From Bacteroidota bacterium (GTDB taxonomy: Bacteria > Bacteroidota > Bacteroidia > Chitinophagales > BACL12), in assembly GCA_016715425.1 (NCBI GenBank), contig JADKAC010000002.1:62001-126000 (forward strand): a stretch of 64,000 nt of DNA, read 5' to 3'. This document shows positions 34,907 to 43,410 of the stretch, piece by piece. Position numbers and translations under genes: made by a program. Position 1 is the first letter of the stretch. Every line of letters starts with the position of its first letter. The notes below the pieces were generated by a model that saw only the letters and a list, made by a program, of their open reading frames with translations, was not told the origin of the DNA and ran no database searches.

Positions 34907-36361
34907 ATGAAATATACTGGCATATTAATTATGTTATTGAATGCTAATTTATACGCTCAAAATTTCACCAACAACTGGTATTTTGGGGATAGTGCTGCAT
35001 TAAACTTTTCTTCCGGCATTCCCGAGCCTATTGAAGGTTCTCAATTGGTTTCCAGAGAAGCATGTTGCTCTATATCGGATTCGTCAGGCAATCTGATGTT
35101 TTACTCAAGTAGTTATACAGTTTGGAATATAAACAATGAAATAATGGTAAATGGGGAGCATTTAGGGGGCAGCGAATTAGGAAATTATCCTTCAACCATT
35201 ACTAACGGTTGTGTTGTTTTGCAGAAACCACTAAGCAAAAATTTATATTATATTTTTATAAGTGATGGGCAGAAATTAATTTATTCTATTATAGATATGA
35301 CTTTAAATGGAGGGGATGGTGAAGTTATAAGTAAAAATCAATTGCTAATTGATACATTGGCGGGAGAAAAGATTGCGGCAGCGAAACATGCGAACGGTAG
35401 AGATTGGTGGATTTTTATTCATGAAACAATAAGTTCTAATTTTATTAAATTTTTAATTACACCTTATATGATAGAAGGTCCGTATATTCAATCTATTGGA
35501 AAGGATTATAATTTATTATTAAATCCAATTGGGGAAATGCTATTTTCCCAACAAGGTGATAAATTAATTTCAGTAACTGCAAGTGGTATAATAGATTTGT
35601 TTGATTTTGATCGTTGCAGTGGAGAATTAAGCAATTGGATTGATCTCAGGAACATTGATATAAATGAAGCATACGGTGCCTCATTTTCAAGCGACGGTTG
35701 TTATATTTACTTATCTAAATACAATGAGCCATCTCAAATTTATCAATTTAATTTATGTCGAAGTGATATAATTGAATCACGTATTTTAATATTTGAAAAT
35801 CCATTTCCTGATTATTTTATAGGCCAACATCAATTGGGTCCGGACAATAAAATTTATATACCATTCTCTTATAAAATGGCACCGAGTGATATTTATGAAT
35901 TGCAAAATATGAATCTAAATGTGATTAATAACCCTGATGCAAATGGCTTAGATTGTCTTTTCGATACTGCTAACATTTCGCTAGGTGGGCATAAATCTTT
36001 ATTAGGCCTCCCTAATTTCCCTAACTACAACCTCGGCGCCTTAGCAGGCAGTGAGTGCGATACCATAATTGCAGGTATAAATCATATTGATAAGGTGCCG
36101 GATGAAATAAATATATATCCCAATCCTGCGTCAAATACAATCAATATTCTGATGCCGGCCAAATATTTATCAGAATCTCAAGGAGATTTAAATATTACGA
36201 TTTATAATAATATCGGCCAATTGGTGAAGGAAATTCATTTGAATAACATATCCGAAATTATTTCATTTAATATTGATGAATTATCTTCTGGTTTTTACAC
36301 TATAAGGTTAATGCAAAAATCTTCATTAATTTCATCAGAGAATTTTTCTATTATAAAATAA
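34907..36361 (+). CDS. Secreted propeller-like protein with T9SS type A sorting domain
   Basis: A 484-residue exported protein. A signal peptide (GILIMLLNANLYAQ) precedes NWYFGDSAALNFSSG, a common opening of Bacteroidota proteins that continue with beta-propeller-like strands (ISDSSGNLMFYSS, HANGRDWWIFIHE, DLFDFDRCSGELSNWIDL, and LPNFPNYNLGALAGSECD). The C-terminal 75 residues are a type A sorting domain (INIYPNPASNTINI, YNNIGQLVKEI, LSSGFYTIRL), which directs secretion through T9SS and attachment to the surface. It is followed by a terminator and a paralogue at 36417. Its ligand or activity is unknown. Confidence 0.85.
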   Translation: MKYTGILIMLLNANLYAQNFTNNWYFGDSAALNFSSGIPEPIEGSQLVSREACCSISDSSGNLMFYSSSYTVWNINNEIMVNGEHLGGSELGNYPSTITNGCVVLQKPLSKNLYYIFISDGQKLIYSIIDMTLNGGDGEVISKNQLLIDTLAGEKIAAAKHANGRDWWIFIHETISSNFIKFLITPYMIEGPYIQSIGKDYNLLLNPIGEMLFSQQGDKLISVTASGIIDLFDFDRCSGELSNWIDLRNIDINEAYGASFSSDGCYIYLSKYNEPSQIYQFNLCRSDIIESRILIFENPFPDYFIGQHQLGPDNKIYIPFSYKMAPSDIYELQNMNLNVINNPDANGLDCLFDTANISLGGHKSLLGLPNFPNYNLGALAGSECDTIIAGINHIDKVPDEINIYPNPASNTINILMPAKYLSESQGDLNITIYNNIGQLVKEIHLNNISEIISFNIDELSSGFYTIRLMQKSSLISSENFSIIK

Positions 36362-36374
36362 TAAACTTCACAGG

Positions 36375-36406
36375 AGAGAAGGCCTGAGAGGGCATTCTCT
36401 TTTTTA
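36375..36406 (+). terminator. Terminator between the T9SS paralogues
   Basis: AGAGAA / TTCTCT outer stem with a GCC/GGC inner stem across one mismatch, followed by six T. It lies 14 bp after the first T9SS gene and ends 11 bp before the second ATG, so the two genes probably have separate transcripts. Confidence 0.6.
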
Positions 36407-36416
36407 CCTTGTATTT

Positions 36417-37856
36417 ATGAGAATATTAATATTAACCTTGCTAATAATTTTAAGTAATATAATTTACTCACAAGAGTTCAATAATTATTGGCATTTTGGC
36501 GACAGTGCAGGACTGCACTTTACATCGGGCTCTCCGGAATATATTTTGAACTCATCATTACAATCCCATGAGCCGTCGGCTTCAATTTCCGACTCATCTG
36601 GGAATCTCCTATTTTATTCCAATAGTATAAAGGTCTGGGATAAAAATAATAATATAATGCCGAATGGTAATGATCTTGCGGCTAATATAAATGTGTATGG
36701 TTCAAGCATTACTCAGGGCTGTTTGATAATTCCAACACCTGAACAGGATAATTTATTTTACCTATTTACTCTAGATTTTTACTATTTATACTATTCAGCT
36801 ATTGATATGAATTTAAATAGTGGCTTAGGTGATGTTACAGCAGAAAAAAACATACAACTGAGTGAAGATGAAATGACGGAAAAATTAAACGCCGTAAAAC
36901 ATGCAAATGGCAGGGATTGGTGGGTAATTACTCATAGTTCACTTGGAAATACATATTATAAGTATTTAGTCACTCCCGACGGGGTTGAAGGCCCATTTTT
37001 ACAAACTATTGGTGCAGAAAATTTAACCACGACAGGCCGTTTTGGAGAAATGATTTTTACCGAGCAAGGCGATAAACTGATCAGCGTATATAATGTCGAG
37101 ATTATCGATCTTTTTGATTTTGACCGCTGCACCGGCGAACTCAGCAACTGGATTGATTTGAGAAATGATGCACCCACACCATTATATGGGGCATCATTTT
37201 CACCCGATGGATGTAAATTATATATTTCAGAATACCCTCCCGGTAAACTATTTCAATATGATATTTGCCAGGGCGATATTAAAGCATCTAAAACTTTAAT
37301 TTTTGACAATCCTTTAGATGATTTTTGGATGGGGCAACATCAGTTAGCGCCTGATGGTAAAATTTACATTTGTATGTCTTATGATATTTTGCCCAATGAG
37401 GTTTTTGATTTCCCCAATGAAAATTTAAGTGTCATTAATAACCCCAATGCAGAAGGCATGGCCTGTGATTTTGATACGGCAACTATATGGCTGGGTGGCA
37501 AACGATCAATATTTGGCCTCCCTAATTTCCCCAACTACAACCTCGGGGCTTTAGCCGGCAGCGAGTGCGATACTTTAAGCACTGCACTTCATACAATAAA
37601 TAAAAAAGATGCTATAAGTATTTATCCTAACCCTGCTTCTACTTCTTTTATTATTTCAGGAAATGTCAGTTTTGGTGATGAAGTTGTTATGTATAATGCT
37701 ACCGGTCAGTTGCTGTTACAAGAAAAAATTATTGCAAATCAATCAATAGATATCTCCGGTATACCATCGGGCATCTATGTAGTGCAATTAAAAAATAATG
37801 AGGTAATTAAATATGCGGAGAAATTTATTAAGGTTGAGGGGAATTATAAAAAATGA
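36417..37856 (+). CDS. Secreted propeller-like protein with T9SS type A sorting domain (paralogue)
   Basis: A 479-residue paralogue of the upstream gene, collinear throughout. It has a signal peptide (ILTLLIILSNIIYSQ), NYWHFGDSAGLHFTSGSP, the same HANGRDWW, DLFDFDRCTGELSNWIDL and PNFPNYNLGALAGSECD blocks, and a sorting domain (ISIYPNPASTSFIISG, YNATGQLLLQE, IPSGIYVVQLKNNE). Identity is high in the blocks and low between them, so the duplication is not recent. A repeat block and a twin-hairpin terminator follow. The two proteins likely share a surface role that cannot be named from sequence. Confidence 0.85.
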   Translation: MRILILTLLIILSNIIYSQEFNNYWHFGDSAGLHFTSGSPEYILNSSLQSHEPSASISDSSGNLLFYSNSIKVWDKNNNIMPNGNDLAANINVYGSSITQGCLIIPTPEQDNLFYLFTLDFYYLYYSAIDMNLNSGLGDVTAEKNIQLSEDEMTEKLNAVKHANGRDWWVITHSSLGNTYYKYLVTPDGVEGPFLQTIGAENLTTTGRFGEMIFTEQGDKLISVYNVEIIDLFDFDRCTGELSNWIDLRNDAPTPLYGASFSPDGCKLYISEYPPGKLFQYDICQGDIKASKTLIFDNPLDDFWMGQHQLAPDGKIYICMSYDILPNEVFDFPNENLSVINNPNAEGMACDFDTATIWLGGKRSIFGLPNFPNYNLGALAGSECDTLSTALHTINKKDAISIYPNPASTSFIISGNVSFGDEVVMYNATGQLLLQEKIIANQSIDISGIPSGIYVVQLKNNEVIKYAEKFIKVEGNYKK

Positions 37857-37859
37857 CAG

Positions 37860-38217
37860 TTTGCTATTGTCCGTTGGAAAGACATATTGACTATTGTCTT
37901 TTGACTATTGACTAAAAATTTCGGATCTCGAGTTAAAAAAACTTATCACTGATTATTGATTATTCATTCATTCTACATTCCTAATTCTAAGATAATGTCA
38001 CCCCTTCGGGGTTTGATTTTTTTTTTGTTAGAGTTGAATGTTACAATAATGCCAACCCTTCGGGTTTATCCGCTAATTATTTAATTCGCACATTCTCACA
38101 TTCTCAAATTTGCACATTAAACAAATCGGCTAATCGGCTAATCAACTAATCTGCTAATATGCTAATCAAATAATTTTCACATCAGCACCCCGATAACTAT
38201 CGTGGGCACATTAAAAA
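37860..38217. repeat. Composite repeat block between convergent genes
   Basis: In order, TTGCTATTGTCCGTTGG (E), ATTGACTATTGTCTTTTGAC (C), A-tract, TTTCGGATCTCGAGTT (D), A-tract, ATCACTGATTATTGATT and ATTCTACATTCCTAATTC (H), the twin-hairpin element, then reversed words: CACATTCTCACATTC (G) and GGCTAATCGGCTAATC (F), with a CCCCGATAACTATCGTGGG hairpin near 38,190. This left-to-right order (E, C, D, H, hairpins, reverse G and F) is a model for the block at 51.2 kb, which is its reverse complement. Confidence 0.85.
37991..38068 (+). terminator. Twin UUCG-hairpin element, copy 2
   Basis: ACCCCTTCGGGGT (38000-38012) followed by TTGATTTTTTTTTT, then AACCCTTCGGGTT (38054-38066), 41 bp apart. It is oriented as a terminator for the T9SS gene ending at 37856, about 140 bp upstream. 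Confidence 0.65.
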
Positions 38218-40314
38218 TTAATATGTTCCCAGATATTTTCTGATAAACCATTCAACTGCTATAAATGCAAAAATTAAAAAGAATATCCAGCGGAGGTTTA
38301 TGATGCTTTGTGTTTTTATTACTTCCCGCAATACGGGTTTTGAAGTTTCGCTTGCACGAATTTTTTCTGCAAGTTCTGCTACCTGATCGGGGTAAATCAT
38401 TTCACCATTTGTATTTGCAGAAAGTTGATATAATACATTATGATCTGCTGTTGTATTCATCACTTCTAATCGCACAGGAGTAATTACGAATGCGCCTTTA
38501 TCCGTATAAGTTTTATTGTTGTAAATAGTTTTTCCTTCGAAGCTATAGTTTCCCGGTGGTAAAAATCCTGCATTTAATTGATAGCGATTTCCACTGCGAT
38601 CCATTAAAAAATCAAATGATTTTCCATCTGCATTTGTAATGGTGAGAGATACATCAGGCGTATTAATTAATTCGTAGGTTTCATTATATAATTCTGCATC
38701 CAAAATCACTTCCTCATTTTCATGCATTACTTGTCCGGCTACTGTAATACGAAATTGTTTCTTATCATCTTTTGCTGCGAGATACTGCACTGTTTTATTT
38801 ACCAGATCATTTATTACATCCTGATTTTTATTTATCAGATAATCATACATGCGCCACTTCCAAATATGCTCGCCTAATAACAATGCAGTTTTCTTAGAAC
38901 CCGGCGCACTGTAAAGCAACAATGGATATTGTGTGGATACTGTTCCTACTTTTTGAAATAACAAAATTTGTGCAGCAGGTGATACTGCATACTTACCATA
39001 AATTGCAGACATCGGTGGCAACTTAGGCAACACATTCGTAAATGCATCTTCCACAGTAAATAAATTAAATCCCTGATTTACAGAAGCTGTTACTTCATTC
39101 ATACTACTGCGATTTATTTCAATACGTACAAGATTTTGTGCATCATTTAATTCAGGAATATTTGTTGAAGAACCTGTAATAAACCACAATGGAATTTGTA
39201 AACGATCTGCATCTGCAAGTATTTGTTTAATTGGATATTTTGCAGAAGGTAAATTATGTAAAATAACTAATGTATAATCCCCCACATTGCCTGTAAATTT
39301 TTCTGCCAACTCCACATTCAAATCATAATTCTTATTGTTTTCAATGGAGGCACGCAAAGCAGCAATATCAGGATGTGGTGCATCGGCAAGCAATAATATT
39401 TTTTGTCGTGCATCTAACACTTCCACAAAGAAATCAGCGTAATTATTTTCTTCGGTAACCTCTCCATTTACACTGCGCACCAATACCTGATAATGTCTCA
39501 CTCCCACCGCATCGGCAGTTAATTCCCAATCCAGAGATTCAGTAAATCTATCGTTGTTAATTGCAATTGTTTTTTCACCGAGATTGCGAAAACTATCACC
39601 CACTATTTCACGCATTATCACATTCACATTTGTGTTATTACAAAACATTGCAAACACATCGCTGATAACTGTAAACTTATCTTTTAAATACACCAGATTA
39701 TTATGTTGCACACGGGTAATACGCACATCTTTTTTTGGAACAGTATCACCGATGGCAATTGTATAAATGGGAGCAACAAGATTATTTTTTACATACAATG
39801 GATTGCTGCCTACATTATAAATTCCATCGCTGCCCAACACAATTGCCGCTACATTTAAATTGCGATAAATACTTTGCAGTTCAGTAAATGCATTTGAGAT
39901 GTTTGTGCTCTTGCCTTGAAAATGCATTGCATCAGATTCCGTAAAGTCATCATCAAAAATATAAGTGCGCACTTCAAAATCTTTAGCCAGATTTTTTTCT
40001 AATTCTGATAATGCATTTTTATATGCAACAGAATCTTTTAATCCTGAAGCAATAGAAGCAGAATTATCTTGTGCAATTACCACAATAGGTTTTTCGGAAA
40101 CAGTATTGGAAGATCGCAAATAAGGATTTAATAATAAAAAACAAATAATACTTACTGCTGCAAATCTTAAGAATGATAATAATAAAATGATGGTAGAATT
40201 TCCTGTTGCCTGCCATGCTTTGCGTTCACGATAATACATGCCGGCAGAAAACAACAAACCTGCTGCTATACACAACAACCAAAACCAGAAAGGATAATCA
40301 GTAAAAACCTGCAA
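38218..40314 (-). CDS. Large membrane-anchored VWA/glutamine-amidotransferase-like protein
   Basis: A 698-residue membrane protein. Two N-terminal helices (PFWFWLLCIAAGLLFSAGMY and LRFAAVSIICFLLLNPYL) precede a von Willebrand A-like region (VVIAQDNSASIASGLKD, with DNSAS in place of the MIDAS DxSxS). A gatase-like region follows (ILLLADAPHPDIAALRASIE, YTLVILHNLPSA). One C-terminal helix (LRWIFFLIFAFIAVEWFI) ends the protein. This resembles BatA/BatB-like and gatase-like membrane proteins of Bacteroidota with a periplasmic body. No MoxR gene lies next to it. It is convergent with the T9SS gene at 36417. Confidence 0.75.
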   Translation of the reverse strand: MQVFTDYPFWFWLLCIAAGLLFSAGMYYRERKAWQATGNSTIILLLSFLRFAAVSIICFLLLNPYLRSSNTVSEKPIVVIAQDNSASIASGLKDSVAYKNALSELEKNLAKDFEVRTYIFDDDFTESDAMHFQGKSTNISNAFTELQSIYRNLNVAAIVLGSDGIYNVGSNPLYVKNNLVAPIYTIAIGDTVPKKDVRITRVQHNNLVYLKDKFTVISDVFAMFCNNTNVNVIMREIVGDSFRNLGEKTIAINNDRFTESLDWELTADAVGVRHYQVLVRSVNGEVTEENNYADFFVEVLDARQKILLLADAPHPDIAALRASIENNKNYDLNVELAEKFTGNVGDYTLVILHNLPSAKYPIKQILADADRLQIPLWFITGSSTNIPELNDAQNLVRIEINRSSMNEVTASVNQGFNLFTVEDAFTNVLPKLPPMSAIYGKYAVSPAAQILLFQKVGTVSTQYPLLLYSAPGSKKTALLLGEHIWKWRMYDYLINKNQDVINDLVNKTVQYLAAKDDKKQFRITVAGQVMHENEEVILDAELYNETYELINTPDVSLTITNADGKSFDFLMDRSGNRYQLNAGFLPPGNYSFEGKTIYNNKTYTDKGAFVITPVRLEVMNTTADHNVLYQLSANTNGEMIYPDQVAELAEKIRASETSKPVLREVIKTQSIINLRWIFFLIFAFIAVEWFIRKYLGTY

Positions 40315-40380
40315 GGATAAATTTTATTATTTTTATGAAGTGATAACGAATTTAAAAGGTGTTATTGCATTAAAAAAATC

Positions 40381-40548
40381 TCACATTATTCGGATAGGAA
40401 AATTTAACTCTTCATATTTCTCAATAAGAGTAACAAGTTCATTCAACTCATCACCTTCCGGAGTTCCAAATTTTGATCCCCAAAGTTCTTCTATCCGCAG
40501 CATTGCAACTGTATAATTTTTTTCCGTTATAATCGGTTTTAATTCCAT
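40381..40548 (-). CDS. Truncated HigA-like antitoxin N-terminal fragment
   Basis: A 55-codon minus-strand frame from ATG 40548 to TGA 40381-40383. The product begins MELKPIITEKNYTVAMLRIE and continues with FGTPEGDELNELVTLIEKYE. This matches the N-terminal region of HigA-family antitoxin/regulators (ExDYxxALxxIExL...GTPEGDELExLVxLVExYE). The frame ends where the family continues with DPPDPIEA and the helix-turn-helix, so the DNA-binding domain is missing. No toxin gene lies alongside. It is either a remnant of a toxin-antitoxin locus or a free-standing short protein. It lies 19 bp downstream of fabG on the same strand. Confidence 0.5.
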   Translation of the reverse strand: MELKPIITEKNYTVAMLRIEELWGSKFGTPEGDELNELVTLIEKYEELNFPIRIM

Positions 40549-40567
40549 ATAAATAATAATTACTGAA

Positions 40568-41314
40568 TTATGTATTCAACGCACCACAAACACTTATCAC
40601 CTGACCTGTAACATAACCCGACATATCACTTGCAAGAAATAATGCAACATCTGCAACTTCAGTTGTGCTTCCAAATCTGCCGAGTGGTATTTGTTTAAAA
40701 TAAGTTTCTTTGGTTTGATCATTCAGCGCATCCGTCATATCTGTTTGAATAAATCCGGGAGCAATCGCATTACAACGAATATTACGTGAGCCTAATTCTT
40801 TTGCAATTGATTTTGTGAAGCCAACAATACCTGCCTTGGATGCTGCATAATTTGCTTGTCCTGCCTGACCAATATCTCCAACTATCGAAGACATATTTAT
40901 AATGCTTCCTTTCTTTGCACGCATCATCGGTTTAATTGCATGTTTGGTAATATTAAACACAGATTTCAAATTCGTATTCATAATATCATCCCATTCTAAT
41001 TCACTCATGCGCAACAACAAATTATCACGAGTGATCCCTGCATTATTTACTACAATATCCAATGCACCAAAATCCTGCAATACATCCGCAATTAATTTTT
41101 CTGCTTCCGAATAATTCCCTGCATTGCTTTTATAACCTTTTGCTTTTACACCGGAGGCAATCAGTTTTTCTTCTAACACTTTTGCTTTTTCTTCCGACGA
41201 TAAAAATGTAAATGCAACAGATGCACCCGCTTCCGCAAACCGAATTGCAATTGCTTCACCAATACCTCTTGATGCGCCGGTTATTAATGCTGTTTTTCCT
41301 TCGAGTAATTTCAT
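40568..41314 (-). CDS. fabG: 3-oxoacyl-[acyl-carrier-protein] reductase
   Basis: A 248-residue short-chain dehydrogenase of the FabG type, which reduces beta-ketoacyl-ACP with NADPH in fatty-acid elongation. Features are TGASRGIGEAIA (cofactor), NNAGITRDNLLLRM (the NAGITRD motif typical of FabG), SSIVGDIGQAGQANYAASKAG with the catalytic Ser, Tyr and Lys, and APGFIQTDMTDAL. The C-terminal VTGQVISVCGAL is normal, with Cys in place of the frequent Asp. The HigA-like fragment follows 19 bp downstream. The 343-bp gap upstream of the start is filled with repeats and lacks a clear promoter. Confidence 0.93.
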   Translation of the reverse strand: MKLLEGKTALITGASRGIGEAIAIRFAEAGASVAFTFLSSEEKAKVLEEKLIASGVKAKGYKSNAGNYSEAEKLIADVLQDFGALDIVVNNAGITRDNLLLRMSELEWDDIMNTNLKSVFNITKHAIKPMMRAKKGSIINMSSIVGDIGQAGQANYAASKAGIVGFTKSIAKELGSRNIRCNAIAPGFIQTDMTDALNDQTKETYFKQIPLGRFGSTTEVADVALFLASDMSGYVTGQVISVCGALNT

Positions 41315-41329
41315 TATTTATATTTTTTT

Positions 41330-41655
41330 TTAAGCTATTGGCTGTTGGCTGATGGCTTTATAAATTGACAATGGACAGTTGACAATTGACAATGAAAAAA
41401 CACAACACTAAATAACTTTGACTAATGAATTTGAACATTGACTTGGACTATTGACTTTGACAAAAAGAACTCATCACTCGATAAATGGCTATTGGCTAAA
41501 AAACTTTGACTAATGACTTTGAACATTGACAAAAAGAACTCATAACTAACAGCTCATCACTCATAACTGATTACTTATCACTCACCACTCACCACTCACC
41601 ACTCACCACTCACCATTCACTATTCACCACTCACTACTCACCACTCACTATTCAC
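41330..41655. repeat. Composite repeat block between fabG and frr
   Basis: TTGGCTGTTGGCTGATGGC (E), TTGACAATGGACAGTTGACA (B), A-tract, GACTAATGAATTTGAACATTGAC words (C), A-tract, CTCATCACTCG (H), GGCTATTGGC (E), a second C-H segment, then CTCACCACTCACC heptamers (A, 41,580-41,655) ending two bases before the frr stop. Here the forward word order runs against the direction of the flanking minus-strand genes. Confidence 0.85.
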
Positions 41656-41657
41656 CC

Positions 41658-42233
41658 CTACACCGTCATTATCTCCTGCTCTTTCACTCCTAAATGTTTT
41701 TCTACTTCTGCGGAATATTTATCTGTTAATTTTTGAATGCGATCTTCTGCATCTTTTGCAACATCTTCCGGCAATCCATTTTTCTGTAATTTTTTTATTT
41801 CTTCATTTCCGGTTTTACGAGAATTGCGAATAGTCACTTTAGATCCTTCACCAATTTGTTTTACTTGCTTCACTAAATCCTTTCTGCGTTCTTCTGTCAA
41901 TACCGGAACTGATAAGCGAATTACTTCACCATTATTCATTGGTGTAATACCGAGATTTGCCTGAAAAATTGCTTTCTCAATTTCACCCAACATTTTCTTT
42001 TCCCAAGGTTGAATATTAATAGTTCTCGCATCGGGAGTAGAAATATTTGCCACTTGATTCAGCGGTGTCAATGTGCCATAATAATCTACTTTCAATCCAT
42101 CCAACACAGATGGGTTTGCACGACCTGCACGCACATGCGAAATTTCAACTTCCAAATGTTGAATCGCTTTTTTCATTTGATCTTCTGCATCCAAAATCTG
42201 CATTTCCATTTCTTCTGTTAATTGCTCTTGCAT
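41658..42233 (-). CDS. frr: Ribosome recycling factor
   Basis: A 191-residue RRF, which with EF-G splits post-termination ribosomes. Its three-helix-bundle landmarks are VRAGRANPSVLDGLKVDYYG, the conserved TPLNQVANISTPDARTINIQ, PWEKKMLGEIEKAI, and LTEERRKDLVKQVKQI. The length is normal. It starts 3 bp after the pyrH stop, the classic pyrH-frr pair, so the two are one transcript. The heptamer array begins two bases after its stop. Confidence 0.96.
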   Translation of the reverse strand: MQEQLTEEMEMQILDAEDQMKKAIQHLEVEISHVRAGRANPSVLDGLKVDYYGTLTPLNQVANISTPDARTINIQPWEKKMLGEIEKAIFQANLGITPMNNGEVIRLSVPVLTEERRKDLVKQVKQIGEGSKVTIRNSRKTGNEEIKKLQKNGLPEDVAKDAEDRIQKLTDKYSAEVEKHLGVKEQEIMTV

Positions 42234-42236
42234 AAC

Positions 42237-42956
42237 TTATACTTTATTTTTTACTAATGTTCCTATTTGTGCTCCTTCCATTATTTGACGAAGGTTACCT
42301 TTTTTATTCATATCAAAAACGATGATAGGCAAATGATTTTCTTCGCAAAGCGTAATTGCCGTCATATCCATCACATTCAAACCTTTTGCATATACTTCCT
42401 TAAAAGTGATTTCATCAAACTTGGTTGCTGTGTTATCTTTTTCCGGATCGGCAGTATAAACACCATCCACACGTGTTCCTTTTAATAACACATCCGCTTC
42501 TACTTCCACAGCTCGAAGTGATGCCGCAGTATCTGTAGTGAAATATGGATTACCTGTACCTGCTCCAAAAATTACTATTCTGCTTTTTTCCAAATGTCGA
42601 ACAGCTCTGCGTCGAATATAAGGCTCACAGATCTGTTCCATTTTTATTGCACTCATCAATCGGGTATATACGCCTACATTTTCCAATGCACTTTGCAAAG
42701 CCATACCATTGATAACCGTTGCCAGCATTCCCATATAATCACCTTGAGCACGATCAATTCCACTGTCTTTACCCGACATTCCACGGAAAATATTTCCACC
42801 TCCAATTACAACAGCTACCTGCACACCAAGAGCAGAAATTTCTTTGATATCTTCCGCATATTGATGCAGACGTTCCGGATCAATACCAAAATTTTGATTG
42901 CCCATCAGGGCTTCACCGCTTAACTTCAGCAGTATGCGTTTGTATTTTATTGCCAT
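42237..42956 (-). CDS. pyrH: Uridylate kinase (UMP kinase)
   Basis: A 239-residue hexameric bacterial UMP kinase that makes UDP for pyrimidine nucleotides. Features are RILLKLSGEALMGNQNFGID, the GGGNIFRG phosphate loop, DYMGMLATVINGMALQSALE, and FGAGTGNPYFTTDTAASLRA. A -7 box lies 6 bp upstream of the ATG on the minus strand, so the message is nearly leaderless. It is followed by frr 3 bp after the stop. tsf and rpsB are not next to it in this window. Confidence 0.97.
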   Translation of the reverse strand: MAIKYKRILLKLSGEALMGNQNFGIDPERLHQYAEDIKEISALGVQVAVVIGGGNIFRGMSGKDSGIDRAQGDYMGMLATVINGMALQSALENVGVYTRLMSAIKMEQICEPYIRRRAVRHLEKSRIVIFGAGTGNPYFTTDTAASLRAVEVEADVLLKGTRVDGVYTADPEKDNTATKFDEITFKEVYAKGLNVMDMTAITLCEENHLPIIVFDMNKKGNLRQIMEGAQIGTLVKNKV

Positions 42957-42962
42957 GTCGTG

Positions 42963-42970
42963 TAAAGATA
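42963..42970 (-). promoter_or_regulatory. -7 promoter box of pyrH-frr
   Basis: On the minus strand TATCTTTA followed by C, 6 bp before the pyrH ATG. It matches the -7 boxes of carA and the pterin dehydratase gene. It lies at the edge of the repeat block; no -33 element is clear. Confidence 0.5.
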
Positions 42971-42974
42971 ATAG

Positions 42975-43400
42975 AGGAGAATTAGGAATGTAGAATTAGG
43001 AATGAGGAATTAGCAGATTGGTTGATTAGCCGATTAGCTGATTTGAATAATGTGCAAATGTGGTTAATGTGCAAATGTGAGAATGTAGGCTAATTAGCAG
43101 ATTTGTTGATTAGCCGATTAGCCGATGAAATGCAAATGTGCAAATGTGAGAATGTGCAAATGTGAGAATGTGTGTGATGTGCAAATGTGAGAATTGTGTA
43201 ATCGTGTAATCGAAAAAATCAATGGTTTGTGATGAGTAAGATTAAAACCCGAAACTTTTTTTGCCAAAGTCAATAGTCAATGTGGCTTGCCAACTGCTAA
43301 AGGCTAATAGCTTTTTAATAAACAGACGAACGATAATTTATAAACCCGAAACTCGAAACCCGAAACTTTTTTGTCAATAGTCAAAGTCAATGGTCAATGT
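42975..43400. repeat. Composite repeat block upstream of pyrH, with 190-bp duplicated unit
   Basis: GAATGTAGAATTAGGAATG (reverse H), GATTAGCCGATTAGCTGATT (F), ATGTGCAAATGTGAGAATG (G), again F and G, then a stretch at 43,191-43,370 that is nearly identical to 47,059-47,250. That unit contains GTGTAATCGTGTAATCG, AATCAATGGTTTGTGATGAG, reverse D, C and E words and GACGAACGATAATTTATAAA. It then ends in reverse D and C words 10 bp from the T9SS gene stop. Confidence 0.88.
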
Positions 43401-43410
43401 TATAAATTAA

